A stretch of DNA of 11,516 nucleotides from Spirogloea muscicola (Eukaryota; Streptophyta; Zygnematophyceae; Spirogloeales; Spirogloeaceae). The position numbers and the translations under genes were made by a program. A model generated the notes under the pieces. It ran no database searches, was not told where the DNA came from, and worked only from the letters and a program-made list of their open reading frames with translations. Below, piece after piece: positions 1-6,785 of this stretch; the first letter of the stretch is position 1; the number at the start of each line of letters is the position of its first letter. The stretch spans positions 512,243-523,758 of the forward strand of contig WELB01000065.1 in NCBI GenBank assembly GCA_009602725.1. The letters run 5' to 3'.

Positions 1-10
1 CTTCGTACCA

Positions 11-140
11 CGCGGCATCGTCCGCCAGTTGTACTGTCCGAGAGGCGCTGCTTCGCTCGCGCGCGGCATCGTCCGGCAGTCGTCTCCATCCGCCAGGCGC
101 TGCTTCGCGCGCGCGCGGCAGCATCCGGCAGATCCGTCGT
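11..140. repeat. 51-52 bp minisatellite, about 2.5 copies
   Basis: The motif CGCGGCATCGTCC starts at 11 and 62, and a related CGCGGCAGCATCC starts at 114, giving periods of 51 and 52 bp. The first two units also share AGGCGCTGCTTCGC near their right ends, followed by a CG-rich run. The array stops near 140, where sequence related to the subfamily B LTR begins. It may be the upstream (U3) part of that LTR, because the other subfamily B copy also has a short tandem array upstream of the shared region. The array may continue to the left beyond the window. Confidence 0.7.
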
Positions 141-149
141 ATTCCCTTG

Positions 150-588
150 TCAGGCCCGCCCCTCCGGGGAAGGACCTTGGGGCAGCCCTCGTCACATCCT
201 CGGGGGAGGGTTGGCAGATGGAGCGCTTATAAGCAGTAGGCCGAGGCCAGACTCCTCAGTCGGACCCGTGACGCCAAGAGAGGCACAGCCCTGCTGCTGC
301 CGCCTGCTGCCCAGCCCGTCGCCGCAGCTCATCGCTGCGGGCTTCGCCGGCTCTCTGTAAGTACCATGGCCGCGCCCCTTGCAGGGACAGCTGCTGACCC
401 TGGAATCGAGTCGCCGCCTTCCGGCGGTGACTCTGGGTAAATTTACTGCTGCGCTATGCGCGCGTACGTGTGCGCTGTGTGCGCTGGCGTTCAACTCTGT
501 AAGGGACTTGTCCCCAAAACCCCCTATGTCCAAAACCCAAACAGGACTTTCTGACCCTAACTGTGTGATTGGGGACAGGGACGTTACA
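150..588 (+). mobile_element. Divergent LTR copy (subfamily B), left part uncertain
   Basis: This stretch aligns by eye, with many differences, to the LTRs further right. Shared blocks are a GGGGGAGGG-type run, CGGACCCGTGA, the CTGCTGCCG-rich block, GGGACAGCTGCTG, GAGTCGCCGCC, and the tail CCCTAACTGTGTG followed by GTTACA at 588. It shares extra features with the minus-strand copy near 1962-2640, notably a GTAAGTACC block, so I call these two subfamily B. The left boundary is not defined and may lie in or beyond the minisatellite. No retroviral genes accompany it. It abuts the next copy directly at 588/589. Confidence 0.6.
357..362 (+). promoter_or_regulatory. Consensus 5' splice-donor-like site in subfamily B LTR
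   Basis: GTAAGT lies in the context CTCTGTAAGTACC. The same block, CTCCGTAAGTACC, occurs at the equivalent place in the minus-strand subfamily B copy (GTAAGT at 2172-2167). Subfamily A copies have no GTAAGT at this place. Conservation in two divergent copies suggests a real splice donor in the element's leader, but no transcript evidence is available. Confidence 0.35.
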
Positions 589-962
589 GGCGACCTGCCC
601 ACACCCCAGGAGGGGGAGTAGGCACGGGGTAGCATTACGAGCCTTGGGCTTGAGACCCGACATCAGTTCGGACCTGTGAAGCTCAAGGGCAGCCTTGCTG
701 CTGCCTGCCGCCGCAGCCGCCGCCGCAGCCTGCTGCGGGGCTTGCTGCGGGGAGTCCGTGGTTGCGCCCCTTAGGGGACAGCTGCTGGCTTGCGCCCAGG
801 AAGTGGAGTCGCCGCCGGACGGCGTCGCCACAGGACCTGTCTTCCGCTGCGCCTATTCGCTAGTGCTTCACTTGTGTAGTGTGTTCACTCACAAACCCCT
901 ACAGAGGAACCCAAGAAGGACGACTCACTCTAACTGCGTGTGTAGAGGCGAGGTTTCTTACA
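589..962 (+). mobile_element. 5'-truncated solo LTR, subfamily A (copy 2)
   Basis: The sequence enters the LTR consensus in the middle, at GGCGACCTGCCCACACCCC, so the upstream U3 third with its TATA box is missing. It then follows the other copies through GAGCCTTGGGCTTGAGACC, the CCGCCGCAG block, GGGACAGCTGCTGGC, GTGGAGTCGCCGCCGGACGG and TCTTCCGCTGCGCC. It ends at GGTTTCTTACA (962), the expected LTR end. Only 5 bp (TTCAC) separate it from the start of the next copy at 968. Its left junction falls exactly at the end of copy 1, which suggests that recombination or a deletion joined two LTRs. Confidence 0.75.
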
Positions 963-967
963 TTCAC

Positions 968-1564
968 TGTAACGATCCAGCCGTTTAGTTAAGCCACACG
1001 TTGCTGTTAGCGTCACATGACCGCTTGCCGTTTGAAGGCAAGTGGCCCGCCAGGTGGCTGGTTGGCTGGGCGGGCAGGTACCCGCCCAGGTTCAGGCCCC
1101 GCCCGTCCATAAATACCATCGCTAGGATCCACTTGTTCAAAAGAGGAGTTTTGGTCCGTTGCATGGCAGGCCATGGGGCGACCCGCTCACACCTATGGAG
1201 AGGGGGTGGCACAGGGGAAGCACTACGAGCCTTGGGCTGAGACCCGACGGCAATTCGGACGGGTGAAGCCCAGGAGCAGCCTTGCCGCTGCTTGCATCCG
1301 CAGCCGCCGCCGCAGCCTGCTGCGGGGCTTGCTGCGGGGAGTCCGTGGCTGCGCCCCTTGGGAGAAAATTGCCGGCTTGTGCCCAGGAGGTGGAGTCGCC
1401 GCTAGGAGGCGGCGCCACAGGGCCTTCTTCCGCTGCGCCTATGCGCAAGTGCTTCTCCGTGCATTGGGCTGGTCCCTAAACCCCTGCAGACGAACATAGC
1501 AAGGACGAATCAACATGACTACGTGTGTAGGGGCACCAAGCATGCCTCACCTGGTTCTTTAACA
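968..1564 (+). mobile_element. Solo LTR, subfamily A (copy 3)
   Basis: The copy starts TGTAACGATCCAGCCG, like copies 4-6, and has the complete U3 with CCCGCCAGGTGG, GGCCCCGCCCGTCC and the best-preserved TATA box at 1109-1115. The GAGCCTTGGG, poly-CCG and GTGGAGTCGCCGC blocks follow. The right end differs from other copies: after GTGTGTAGGGGC there are about 17 extra bases before GGTTCTTTAACA, which I take as the end. The flanks (TTCAC and CATGC) do not match, so no target-site duplication supports the ends. The right boundary could be as early as about 1533. Confidence 0.75.
1109..1115 (+). promoter_or_regulatory. TATA box of LTR copy 3
   Basis: ATAAATA follows the GC-rich GGCCCCGCCCGTCC block. 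The equivalent positions read TAAAATA in copy 4 (2955-2961), GAGATA in copy 5 (3705-3710) and CGAAATA in copy 6 (5525-5531), so the box is decayed in the latter two. Transcription of the intact element would be expected to start about 25-30 bp downstream. This is inferred from position and sequence only. Confidence 0.5.
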
Positions 1565-1961
1565 CATGCCCCACTGTGCACATGGAGGTGAGGAAACCGC
1601 TGCTCACGACCTCCGCAAGGAAGCTATTTGCGGTTGCTACCGGGACGGAAGGTAGCGTGGCTGTTGAGAATACGTCCATCATGCCCAGTCAGAGCAGGCC
1701 TGACAAAACACATGCGCGAGGTTCGACCTGGTGGCCACCTTGCCGAGCAGGGCCGTGCATCATTGCATATGTTGTTGTCGCCAAAGATGTACTTGACCAC
1801 TCCAAAGCGGTCAACAAAGGCTGGACATGAAGCATTGACTGCTTCATGCCGCCGTTGGCAAGGAGCTAAGTACGAAGACCATCCAAAAGAACAACTTCAA
1901 CCCCCCTGGCCACCAACGTTCAGGGGTGTTGGGTCTCATTGGCTGGATTTGCTCAATGGCT
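1565..1961. other. Non-LTR stretch between LTR copies; no gene supported
   Basis: This 397-bp segment is less GC-rich than its flanks and matches no other part of the window. Open frames exist on both strands, including a 90-codon minus-strand stretch without an ATG start (1896-1627, stop at 1626-1624) that I do not recognise. No splice pattern, start context or family motif supports a gene. It may be old host sequence or an internal remnant of a retroelement. Confidence 0.5.
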
Positions 1962-2640
1962 TGCTGAAGCGTTCTAAGCTCTATACACGCAATAAGGCAT
2001 TACGTCCTGATTGGGTTCGATCATTGGGGATTTAGAAGCAAACCCCCTACAGTGAAGCAATACTACAGCACACAGCGGAAGTCTTACCCTGAGGCGCCGC
2101 CAGAAGGCGACGACTCTACTGTGGGTCTGGCTTAATAGCTAACCTCGCACAGGGCGCAGCCTTGGTACTTACGGAGAGCCGGCGATGTCCGCAGCGACGA
2201 GCTGCAGCGACGGGCTGGGCAGCAGACGGCAGCAGCAAGGCTGTGGCGGCGGCTGCAGCAGCGGGCAAGCAGGGCTCTGCCTCTCTCTGGCCTCACTGAT
2301 CGAATTGACCCGTTCGGTCTCAGCCGATAACTTGTCATGCTTCACTGCCACCCCCTTCCAGGGTGTGTGGGAGCCGCTTCAAGGCCCACCCCGTCAGGGG
2401 CGGGCCGCACGAGGATCGGTCGTGGGGACATGTCACGTCCACGTGAAGACCTCGAGGGTACCGAAGGGTTGACATGTAACGTCCACGTGCGGACCGCGAG
2501 GGACCCGTAGGACATGAGACGTCCACGGGCGGACCTCGAGGAGACCGCAAGACAGAAGTCACGCCGAGCGGCACGACGCTGGCGTAGAAGACAAAACGCG
2601 CGGGAGAATACACGGTAATGGATAGATAGATAACACATGT
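1962..2640 (-). mobile_element. Inverted divergent LTR copy (subfamily B)
   Basis: Read on the minus strand, this matches the LTR family in the usual order: CACACACCCTGGAAGGGGGTGG, then GAGACCGAACGGGTC, AGAGAGGCAGAGCCCTGCT, a CTGCTGCCGTCTGC block, CCGTAAGTACC, GAGTCGTCGCCTTCTGG, CTTCCGCTGTG, CTAAATCCCC and finally ATTGCGTGTATAGAG. Details shared with the copy at 150-588 define subfamily B. The right (5') end is not sharp. I place it beyond the 40-bp tandem array at 2427-2555, which sits where U3 should be. The left end is taken near the TTCAGCA at 1962. It is inverted relative to all other LTR copies here. Confidence 0.65.
2427..2555. repeat. 40-44 bp tandem repeat with ACGTCCACGTG core
   Basis: Units begin with GACATG at 2427, 2471 and 2511, with a partial unit (GACAGAAGTCACG) at 2551, giving periods of 44, 40 and 40 bp. 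Each full unit carries ACGTCCACG followed by GGACC or AGACC and CGAGG. The array lies upstream of the LTR body on the minus strand, the usual place for repeated enhancer motifs in LTR U3 regions. An enhancer role is inference. Confidence 0.8.
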
Positions 2641-2808
2641 AAGCGATAATAGGAGAGTAAGGCGCCCAGACGGGCAGAACGCTACACTTGCGTTCCGCAC
2701 GGTGGTCCAAGGGCAGCATTGCGAGCAGGCTGACTTCGAAGCCGCTGGCTCGCTAGTCCAGGTGCACCGCGTGCGGCTCTCTTTTCACCTGTGATAGTCC
2801 ATGCCCAA

Positions 2809-3392
2809 TGTAACGAAACAGCCGTTTGGTTAAGCCACATGGTTTTGTTGGCATTACATGACCGGCCATTTGGGCATTTGGGACAGGTGGCCCGCCAGGT
2901 GGCGGGCTGGCTTGCCGGGCAGGTGCCCCGCCCAGAGGCGGGCCCCGCCCGTGCTAAAATACCCTCGCCAGGATCCACGTTCAAGGGAGGACCTTTGGCC
3001 TGCCGCAAGGCGGGCCTTGGGGCGACCCGCTCACACCCCTGGAGGGGGGGTGGCACGGGGAAGCACGGGGAGTCTTGGGGGCTGAGGCTCGACAAGGAGT
3101 TCGGACCGGTGAAGCCCAGGAGCAGCCTTGCTGCTGCTCGCCGCCGCAGCCGCCGCCGCAGTCTGCTGCGGGGCTCGCTGCGGGGAGTCCGTGGCTGCGC
3201 CCGTAAAGGGCCAGTTGCTGGCTCGCGCCCAGGAGGTGGAGTCGCCGCCGAACGGCGGCGCCACAGGGCCTGTCTTCCGCTGCGCTATGCGCTCGTGCTT
3301 TACCGTGTAGTGGGTTGGTCCCTAAACCCCTACAGCCGAACTTAACAAGGACGACTCACCCTAACTGAGTGTGTAGGGGCGAATTCACTACA
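2809..3392 (+). mobile_element. Solo LTR, subfamily A (copy 4)
   Basis: This 584-bp copy has clear ends: TGTAACGAA at the start and TTCACTACA at 3384-3392, an imperfect inverted pair of the TG...CA type. Flanking bases CCCAA (2804-2808) and CCCTA (3393-3397) may be a 5-bp target-site duplication with one mutation. The order inside is U3 with GC-rich inverted blocks, TATA-like TAAAATA at 2955, the GAGCCTTGGG-related block, poly-CCG, GGGAGTCCGTGGCTGCGCC, GTGGAGTCGCCGCCG and the tail CCCTAACTGAGTGTGTAGGGG. There is no primer-binding site or coding region beside it, so it is a solo LTR. Gypsy, BEL, Copia and ERV elements can all give 5-bp duplications, so the superfamily is left open. Confidence 0.85.
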
Positions 3393-3566
3393 CCCTACGC
3401 CTTGCATCTGCGAGCTCGCTGTGCTCTAGCTGCCGCCTCCGGCTATCTTTGCTGGGGAACTGCTTTCTGGCTGCCACTTATCTGTTTAACGAATGCTGTG
3501 GATCGCCAAGCCCGGGCTGCTGGCGAAGCGAGGAAAAGCGGGGATGGCATTGAACGGGGCTGCAAC

Positions 3567-4104
3567 TGTAATGAGCCGGCCGTTTGGTTATAACACACGG
3601 CTCTGTTGTTATCACATAACCGATTGTTTGGACAGGTGGCCCGCTAGGTGGCGGGCTGGCTGGCGGGGCAAGTGGCTCGCCCAGAGGCGGGCCCCGCCCG
3701 TCCTGAGATACCCCTCGCCAGGATCCGCCCGTTCAAGGGAGGATCTTTGGCCAGCCGAAGGCGGGCCATAGGACGACCCGCTCACACCCCTGGAAGGAGG
3801 GGTGGCACGGGGAAGCACAAGGAGCCTTGGAAGCTGAGGCTCAACAAGGAGTTCGAACCCGGGAAGCCCAGGAGCAGCCTTGCCGCTGCTCGCCGCCGCA
3901 GCCGCCGCTGCACTCTGCTGCGGGGCCTGCTGCGCCGGGCTGCGCCCAGGAGGTGGAGTCGCCGCCGGACCGCGGCGCCACAGGGCCTGTCTTCCGCTGC
4001 GCCTAGGCGCTATGTGTAGTAGTGGATTAGTCCCAAATCCCCCTCAGCCGAACTCAATAAGGACTCCTCTCCCCAACTGCGTATTTAGGGCGAGGTTCTC
4101 TACA
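3567..4104 (+). mobile_element. Solo LTR with perfect 5-bp TSD (copy 5, short subfamily)
   Basis: The copy runs from TGTAATGAGCC to GGTTCTCTACA and is 538 bp long. It is flanked on both sides by GCAAC (3562-3566 and 4105-4109), a perfect 5-bp target-site duplication that fixes both ends. Compared with copies 2-4 it lacks about 35 bp between the CTGCTGCG and GCGCCCAGGAGGTGG blocks, a deletion shared with copy 6. Its TATA region reads GAGATA and is probably inactive. An AATAAG in the tail (about 4056) could be a weak polyadenylation signal. The duplication together with the absence of internal sequence marks a solo LTR left by LTR-LTR recombination. Confidence 0.9.
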
Positions 4105-4109
4105 GCAAC

Positions 4110-4847
4110 GGTGAAAGTGAGCAACGGTTACTGCAGGGGCAAGGTTCTAGGGGTCCGAGGATGGGTGAAGAACTTACCCCGCTTTCCATCTCGGATTCCC
4201 CCAATATAGCCCGACGGATGCGAGCCCGGCATACGGGCCCGGGTGGGATGATGGCACCCAGTGGCTCGTTGACGACCCGTCCACGACTTGTCGACGGCTA
4301 TCAACGCGCTACCACCGACAGTCTACCTATCCATCGGCCACAACCGCCATATCGACGGTCCCCCGTCAATGCCCCGTCCATAGCAACTGACGGTCTACTA
4401 CCCTCGGGCTATCGTGAGCCGTCTGTCGGTAACAATAACCACCGCTAACGTCGCCGTCGAGGTAGTCTGCAGCGCTGCGGCCTCCGTCGCTGTACCTGCG
4501 CCAGCTCATGCTGTCTCGCGCGTCACAACTCCGGGTTGCGCCGCTCTCAGCTCAAGGTTGAAGTCACGCTTCCCAGTCGTCAGCCTGGTGAATGTCCGTA
4601 TCCAGGCATCTGTCACGCCTTTCCCGCGGCACTGACAGTCAATCAATGATCAGCAGGATGAGGTGTCTGGTCTCCGGGCATCTGTCGACCCCATTACTGC
4701 TGCACTAACATTCCAGCCATGTAAATATCGTTTACAATCTGTGACTTGTGGAAAGAGAACAGGAAGCGATCATCTCCTTGTGGAACTTGCACATCTGTGT
4801 AACTCAGCGCTTTCTGGCCTCTTCAGAAATTGTCCATTCTTTTGGGG
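4110..4847. other. Non-coding stretch; no recognisable feature
   Basis: The first part (to about 4640) is CG-rich, with recurring CGACGG, GACGGTCTAC and CCGTC words and a short inverted pair (ACCGACAG at about 4314, CTGTCGGT at about 4431). The remainder is of mixed composition. Open frames are short and overlapping, with no protein resemblance that I recognise. There is no match to the LTRs or MITEs. Confidence 0.5.
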
Positions 4848-4981
4848 CTGAGTGATTCGCAGCTGCTTTGTTTCATTTTGTGCTTGTCTTGCTTAGCGCT
4901 TCCCCTGGCCCCCTTCTCGTACTTTGTTCATTCTTCTTTGGGCTGGCTTTTCCAGCCCCTATCCTCAATGGCCGAGCACTT
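4848..4981. repeat. 134-bp segment also present at 7029-7161
   Basis: From CTGAGTGATTCG to GAGCACTT this segment matches 7029-7161 almost along its length. Common words include AGCTGCTTTGTTTC, TTAGCGCTTCCCCTGGCCCC, GGGCTGGCTTTTCCAGCCCC and ATCCTCAATGG. A perfect hairpin (GGGCTGG, loop CTTTT, CCAGCCC) is kept in both. The matches stop abruptly on both sides, so this is a discrete duplication. The second copy lies inside a MITE. Confidence 0.85.
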
Positions 4982-5247
4982 TCTCTTATCTTTTGGGGCT
5001 CGCTTTCCACAGCCCTTACCCTGGAAGAGCTACATTTCTGATGCAGAGCCCCGGGCCAGGCCTGATGGCCATTTCAGGTTGACACGCCTTTACAACCGGG
5101 TAGCAAGAAGATGAAGCCACTGTAGGCAGTGTCTGTAAGAGGCCAGTCCTACAGTATGAACAAGGTCGTATGCAGAAGAGGACGGCCTGTGAAGCGTCCC
5201 CGGCATATCCCACTGTGTCAGCTCAGCCAAGAGTCTCTGGCCAATAC
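4982..5247. other. Non-coding flank to the left of the first MITE
   Basis: This holds no open frame with recognisable content and no match to the repeats in this window. It ends at the TTA target site (5248-5250) of the first MITE. Confidence 0.4.
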
Positions 5248-5352
5248 TTAGGGCCGATTTACACCGGGTCGGTCGGTCACGCTGAGGGGTACGTGTCGCG
5301 CGGTGAATGGAACGACCGGGCTCACGACATTGCGCGCCCGGTCGTGGTCACC

Positions 5353-5934
5353 TGTAATGAACCAGCCGTTTGGTTGAGCCATATGGCTCTGTTGCATTAC
5401 ATGACCGAACTCTTTAGGACAAGTGGGCCCGCCAGGTGGCGGGCCGGCTTGGCGCGCAAGGGGCCCGCCAGGCGGCGGGCTGGCTGGGCGCGCAAGGGCC
5501 CGCCCGGAGGCTGGTCCCGCCATTCGAAATACCCCTCGATGATTCGCCGGTTCAAAACCGGAAGATCTTGGGGCCCGCCGCAAGGCGGGCCTGGGGGCGA
5601 GCCTGCTCACACCCCTGGAGGGGGGGTGGCACGGGGAAGCACAAGGAGCCTTGGGGGCTGAGGCTCAGCAGACAGTCCAAGCCCGTGAAGCCCAGAGCAG
5701 CCTTGCCGCTGCTCGCCGTCGCAGCCGCCGCCGCACTCCGCTGCGGGGCCTACTGCGCCGGCCTACGCCCAGGAGGTGGAGTCGCCGCCGGACGGCGGCG
5801 CCACAGGGCCTATCTTCCGCTGCGCGACGCGCTAGTGCTTCCACGTGTAGTGGGTTGGCCTTTAAACACCCTACGGCCAAACCCAATAAGGACTGCTCAC
5901 CCTAACTGCGTGTGTAGGGCGAGAATTCATTACA
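5353..5934 (+). mobile_element. Solo LTR nested in MITE H1, perfect TSD (copy 6)
   Basis: This 582-bp LTR begins TGTAATGAA and ends TTCATTACA, a perfect 9-bp inverted pair. It is bounded by TCACC on both sides (5348-5352 and 5935-5939), a perfect 5-bp target-site duplication. It shares the roughly 35-bp internal deletion of copy 5. Its U3 carries an extra duplication of the GGCGCGCAAGGG...CCCGCC block near 5453-5503. It sits inside H1, whose left arm stops at 5352 and resumes at 5940, so it inserted after H1 was in place. There is no coding capacity. Confidence 0.93.
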
Positions 5935-5963
5935 TCACCCGCCACGGAGGCGCCACATCGTAC

Positions 5964-6085
5964 GCTGACTAGGACGCCTCTTGCCCCCGTTAAGGAGGAA
6001 GAACGCGCCGTTTGCACATCTGGCGCTGACTAGGACGCCTTTTGCCCCTGTAATGGAGGAAACGGCGCCGTGTGCCACGAGGGCG
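5964..6085. repeat. 61-bp tandem duplication inside MITE H1
   Basis: GCTGACTAGGACGCC starts at 5964 and again at 6025. Each unit continues with TTGCCCC, GGAGGA and a CGCGCCG or GGCGCCG block. The same duplication with the same 61-bp period is present in H2 (6358 and 6419), so it predates the split of these elements. Confidence 0.85.
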
Positions 6086-6124
6086 GTCAAGACCGGGCCC
6101 TCCTCGATCGGGCCCGATTTGACC
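6085..6124. repeat. Internal hairpin of MITE H1
   Basis: GGTCAAGACCGGGCCC (6085-6100) pairs with GGGCCCGATTTGACC (6110-6124) with minor mismatch across a 9-base loop. The right arm resembles H1's own terminal repeat (GGGCCGATTTACACC). H2 has a hairpin at the same place made of different bases. Confidence 0.7.
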
Positions 6125-6357
6125 ACCCCCCCCTCCTCCGTTCCGCACGTGCAGGCGGCCTCGGCCTCCGTGGCCGTGACCCCCCTGACCCGCTGGTCAG
6201 CACGTGCGTGACCGACCGACCCTGTGTAAATCGGCCCTTAGGGCCAATTCACACTGGGACGGACGGACGGACGGAGGGGTATGTGTCGCACGGTGTATGG
6301 AAGGCCCAGCTTCACAGCCTTGCGCGCCCGGCGCGCCACGGAGGCGCCACATCGGGC

Positions 6358-6479
6358 GCTGACTAGGACGCCTTTTGCCCCCGTTAAGGAGGAAACGGCG
6401 CCATTTGCCACGTTTGTTGCTGACTAGGACGCCTTTAATATACGTTTTGAAAGAAACGGCGCCGTTTGCCACGATGGCG
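6358..6479. repeat. 61-bp tandem duplication inside MITE H2
   Basis: GCTGACTAGGACGCC occurs at 6358 and 6419, followed in each unit by an A/T-rich middle and AAACGGCGCC and TTTGCCACG. It corresponds to the duplication in H1 at 5964-6085. The second unit here has a more A/T-rich middle (TTTAATATACG). Confidence 0.85.
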
Positions 6480-6522
6480 GACGGAACTGGGCCCTCCTCC
6501 CGAGAGCGGCCCAGTTCCGTCC
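6479..6522. repeat. Perfect 15-bp-arm hairpin in MITE H2
   Basis: GGACGGAACTGGGCC (6479-6493) is the exact reverse complement of GGCCCAGTTCCGTCC (6508-6522), with a 14-base loop. The arm resembles H2's own terminal repeat (GGGCCAGTTCACACC). It occupies the same position as the hairpin of H1. Confidence 0.85.
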
Positions 6523-6785
6523 ACCACCCCCCCTCCCCCAGTCCCAAGTGCAGGCGGCCTGGGCCTCCGTGGCCGCGTCCACCCTCCTGACAGGGCGGAC
6601 GCCAGGCGTCCGTCCGTCCGTCCCGGTGTGAACTGGCCCTTAGTGCGCATGCTTGCTGTCTAAGGGCCACTTAACACCGGGTCGGTCGGTCACGCTCGTT
6701 TCAACGACCGGGTCAGGGGGTTGGTTGCCGCCACGGAGGCCGAGGCCGCCTGCCCGTGCGGAACGGGGGGGGGGGGTGGTCGAAA

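Larger units (their letters stand above)
5251..6237 (+). mobile_element. PIF/Harbinger-like MITE H1, interrupted by an LTR
   Basis: The ends are inverted repeats: 5251-5282 and the reverse complement of 6206-6237 match at 31 of 32 positions, starting GGGCCGATTTACAC and running into GGTCGGTCGGTCACGC. TTA lies on both sides (5248-5250 and 6238-6240). GGGCC-type ends with a 3-bp TWA target duplication are the known signature of PIF/Harbinger elements. Without the inserted LTR (5353-5934) and its extra TSD, H1 would be 400 bp. It contains a 61-bp tandem duplication (5964-6085) and a hairpin (6085-6124). It has no transposase gene, so it is non-autonomous and would need an enzyme encoded elsewhere. 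The superfamily call rests on ends and target only. Confidence 0.85.
6241..6639 (+). mobile_element. PIF/Harbinger-like MITE H2, head to tail with H1
   Basis: This 399-bp element starts GGGCCAATTCACACTGGGAC. Its right end, reversed, reads GGGCCAGTTCACACCGGGAC, and both ends continue into GGAC tetranucleotide runs. TTA flanks it at 6238-6240 and 6640-6642; the left TTA is also the right target copy of H1. Internal order matches H1 (GGGGTATGTGTCGCACGG, 61-bp tandem duplication, hairpin, CAGGCGGCCTGGGCCTCCG), so it belongs to the same family in the same orientation but a different subfamily. No open frame of transposase type is present. Confidence 0.87.

Noticed and set aside
1628-2035. 135-codon plus-strand open frame
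   Set aside because: It runs across the end of an inverted LTR copy into unrelated sequence, so one continuous protein is implausible.
3849-3862. GTTCGAACCC in LTR copy 5 as a tRNA B box
   Set aside because: Other LTR copies read GTTCGGACC at the same place, and no A box or cloverleaf can be drawn around it.
4940-4963. Histone-type 3' stem-loop in the duplicated segment (also at 7118-7140)
   Set aside because: The stem (GGGCTGG/CCAGCCC) and TTTT-containing loop look similar, but the loop length and stem bases do not fit the histone consensus, and no histone coding sequence or purine-rich downstream element is present.
5245-5256. TTAGGG at MITE ends as a telomeric repeat
   Set aside because: TTAGGG occurs singly, as the TTA target plus the GGGCC tip of the MITE, and never in a tandem run.
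6759-6780. 12-G run as a functional quadruplex
   Set aside because: It is one homopolymer in a MITE arm matching a C-run in H1, and it may have a length error; a quadruplex role cannot be supported.
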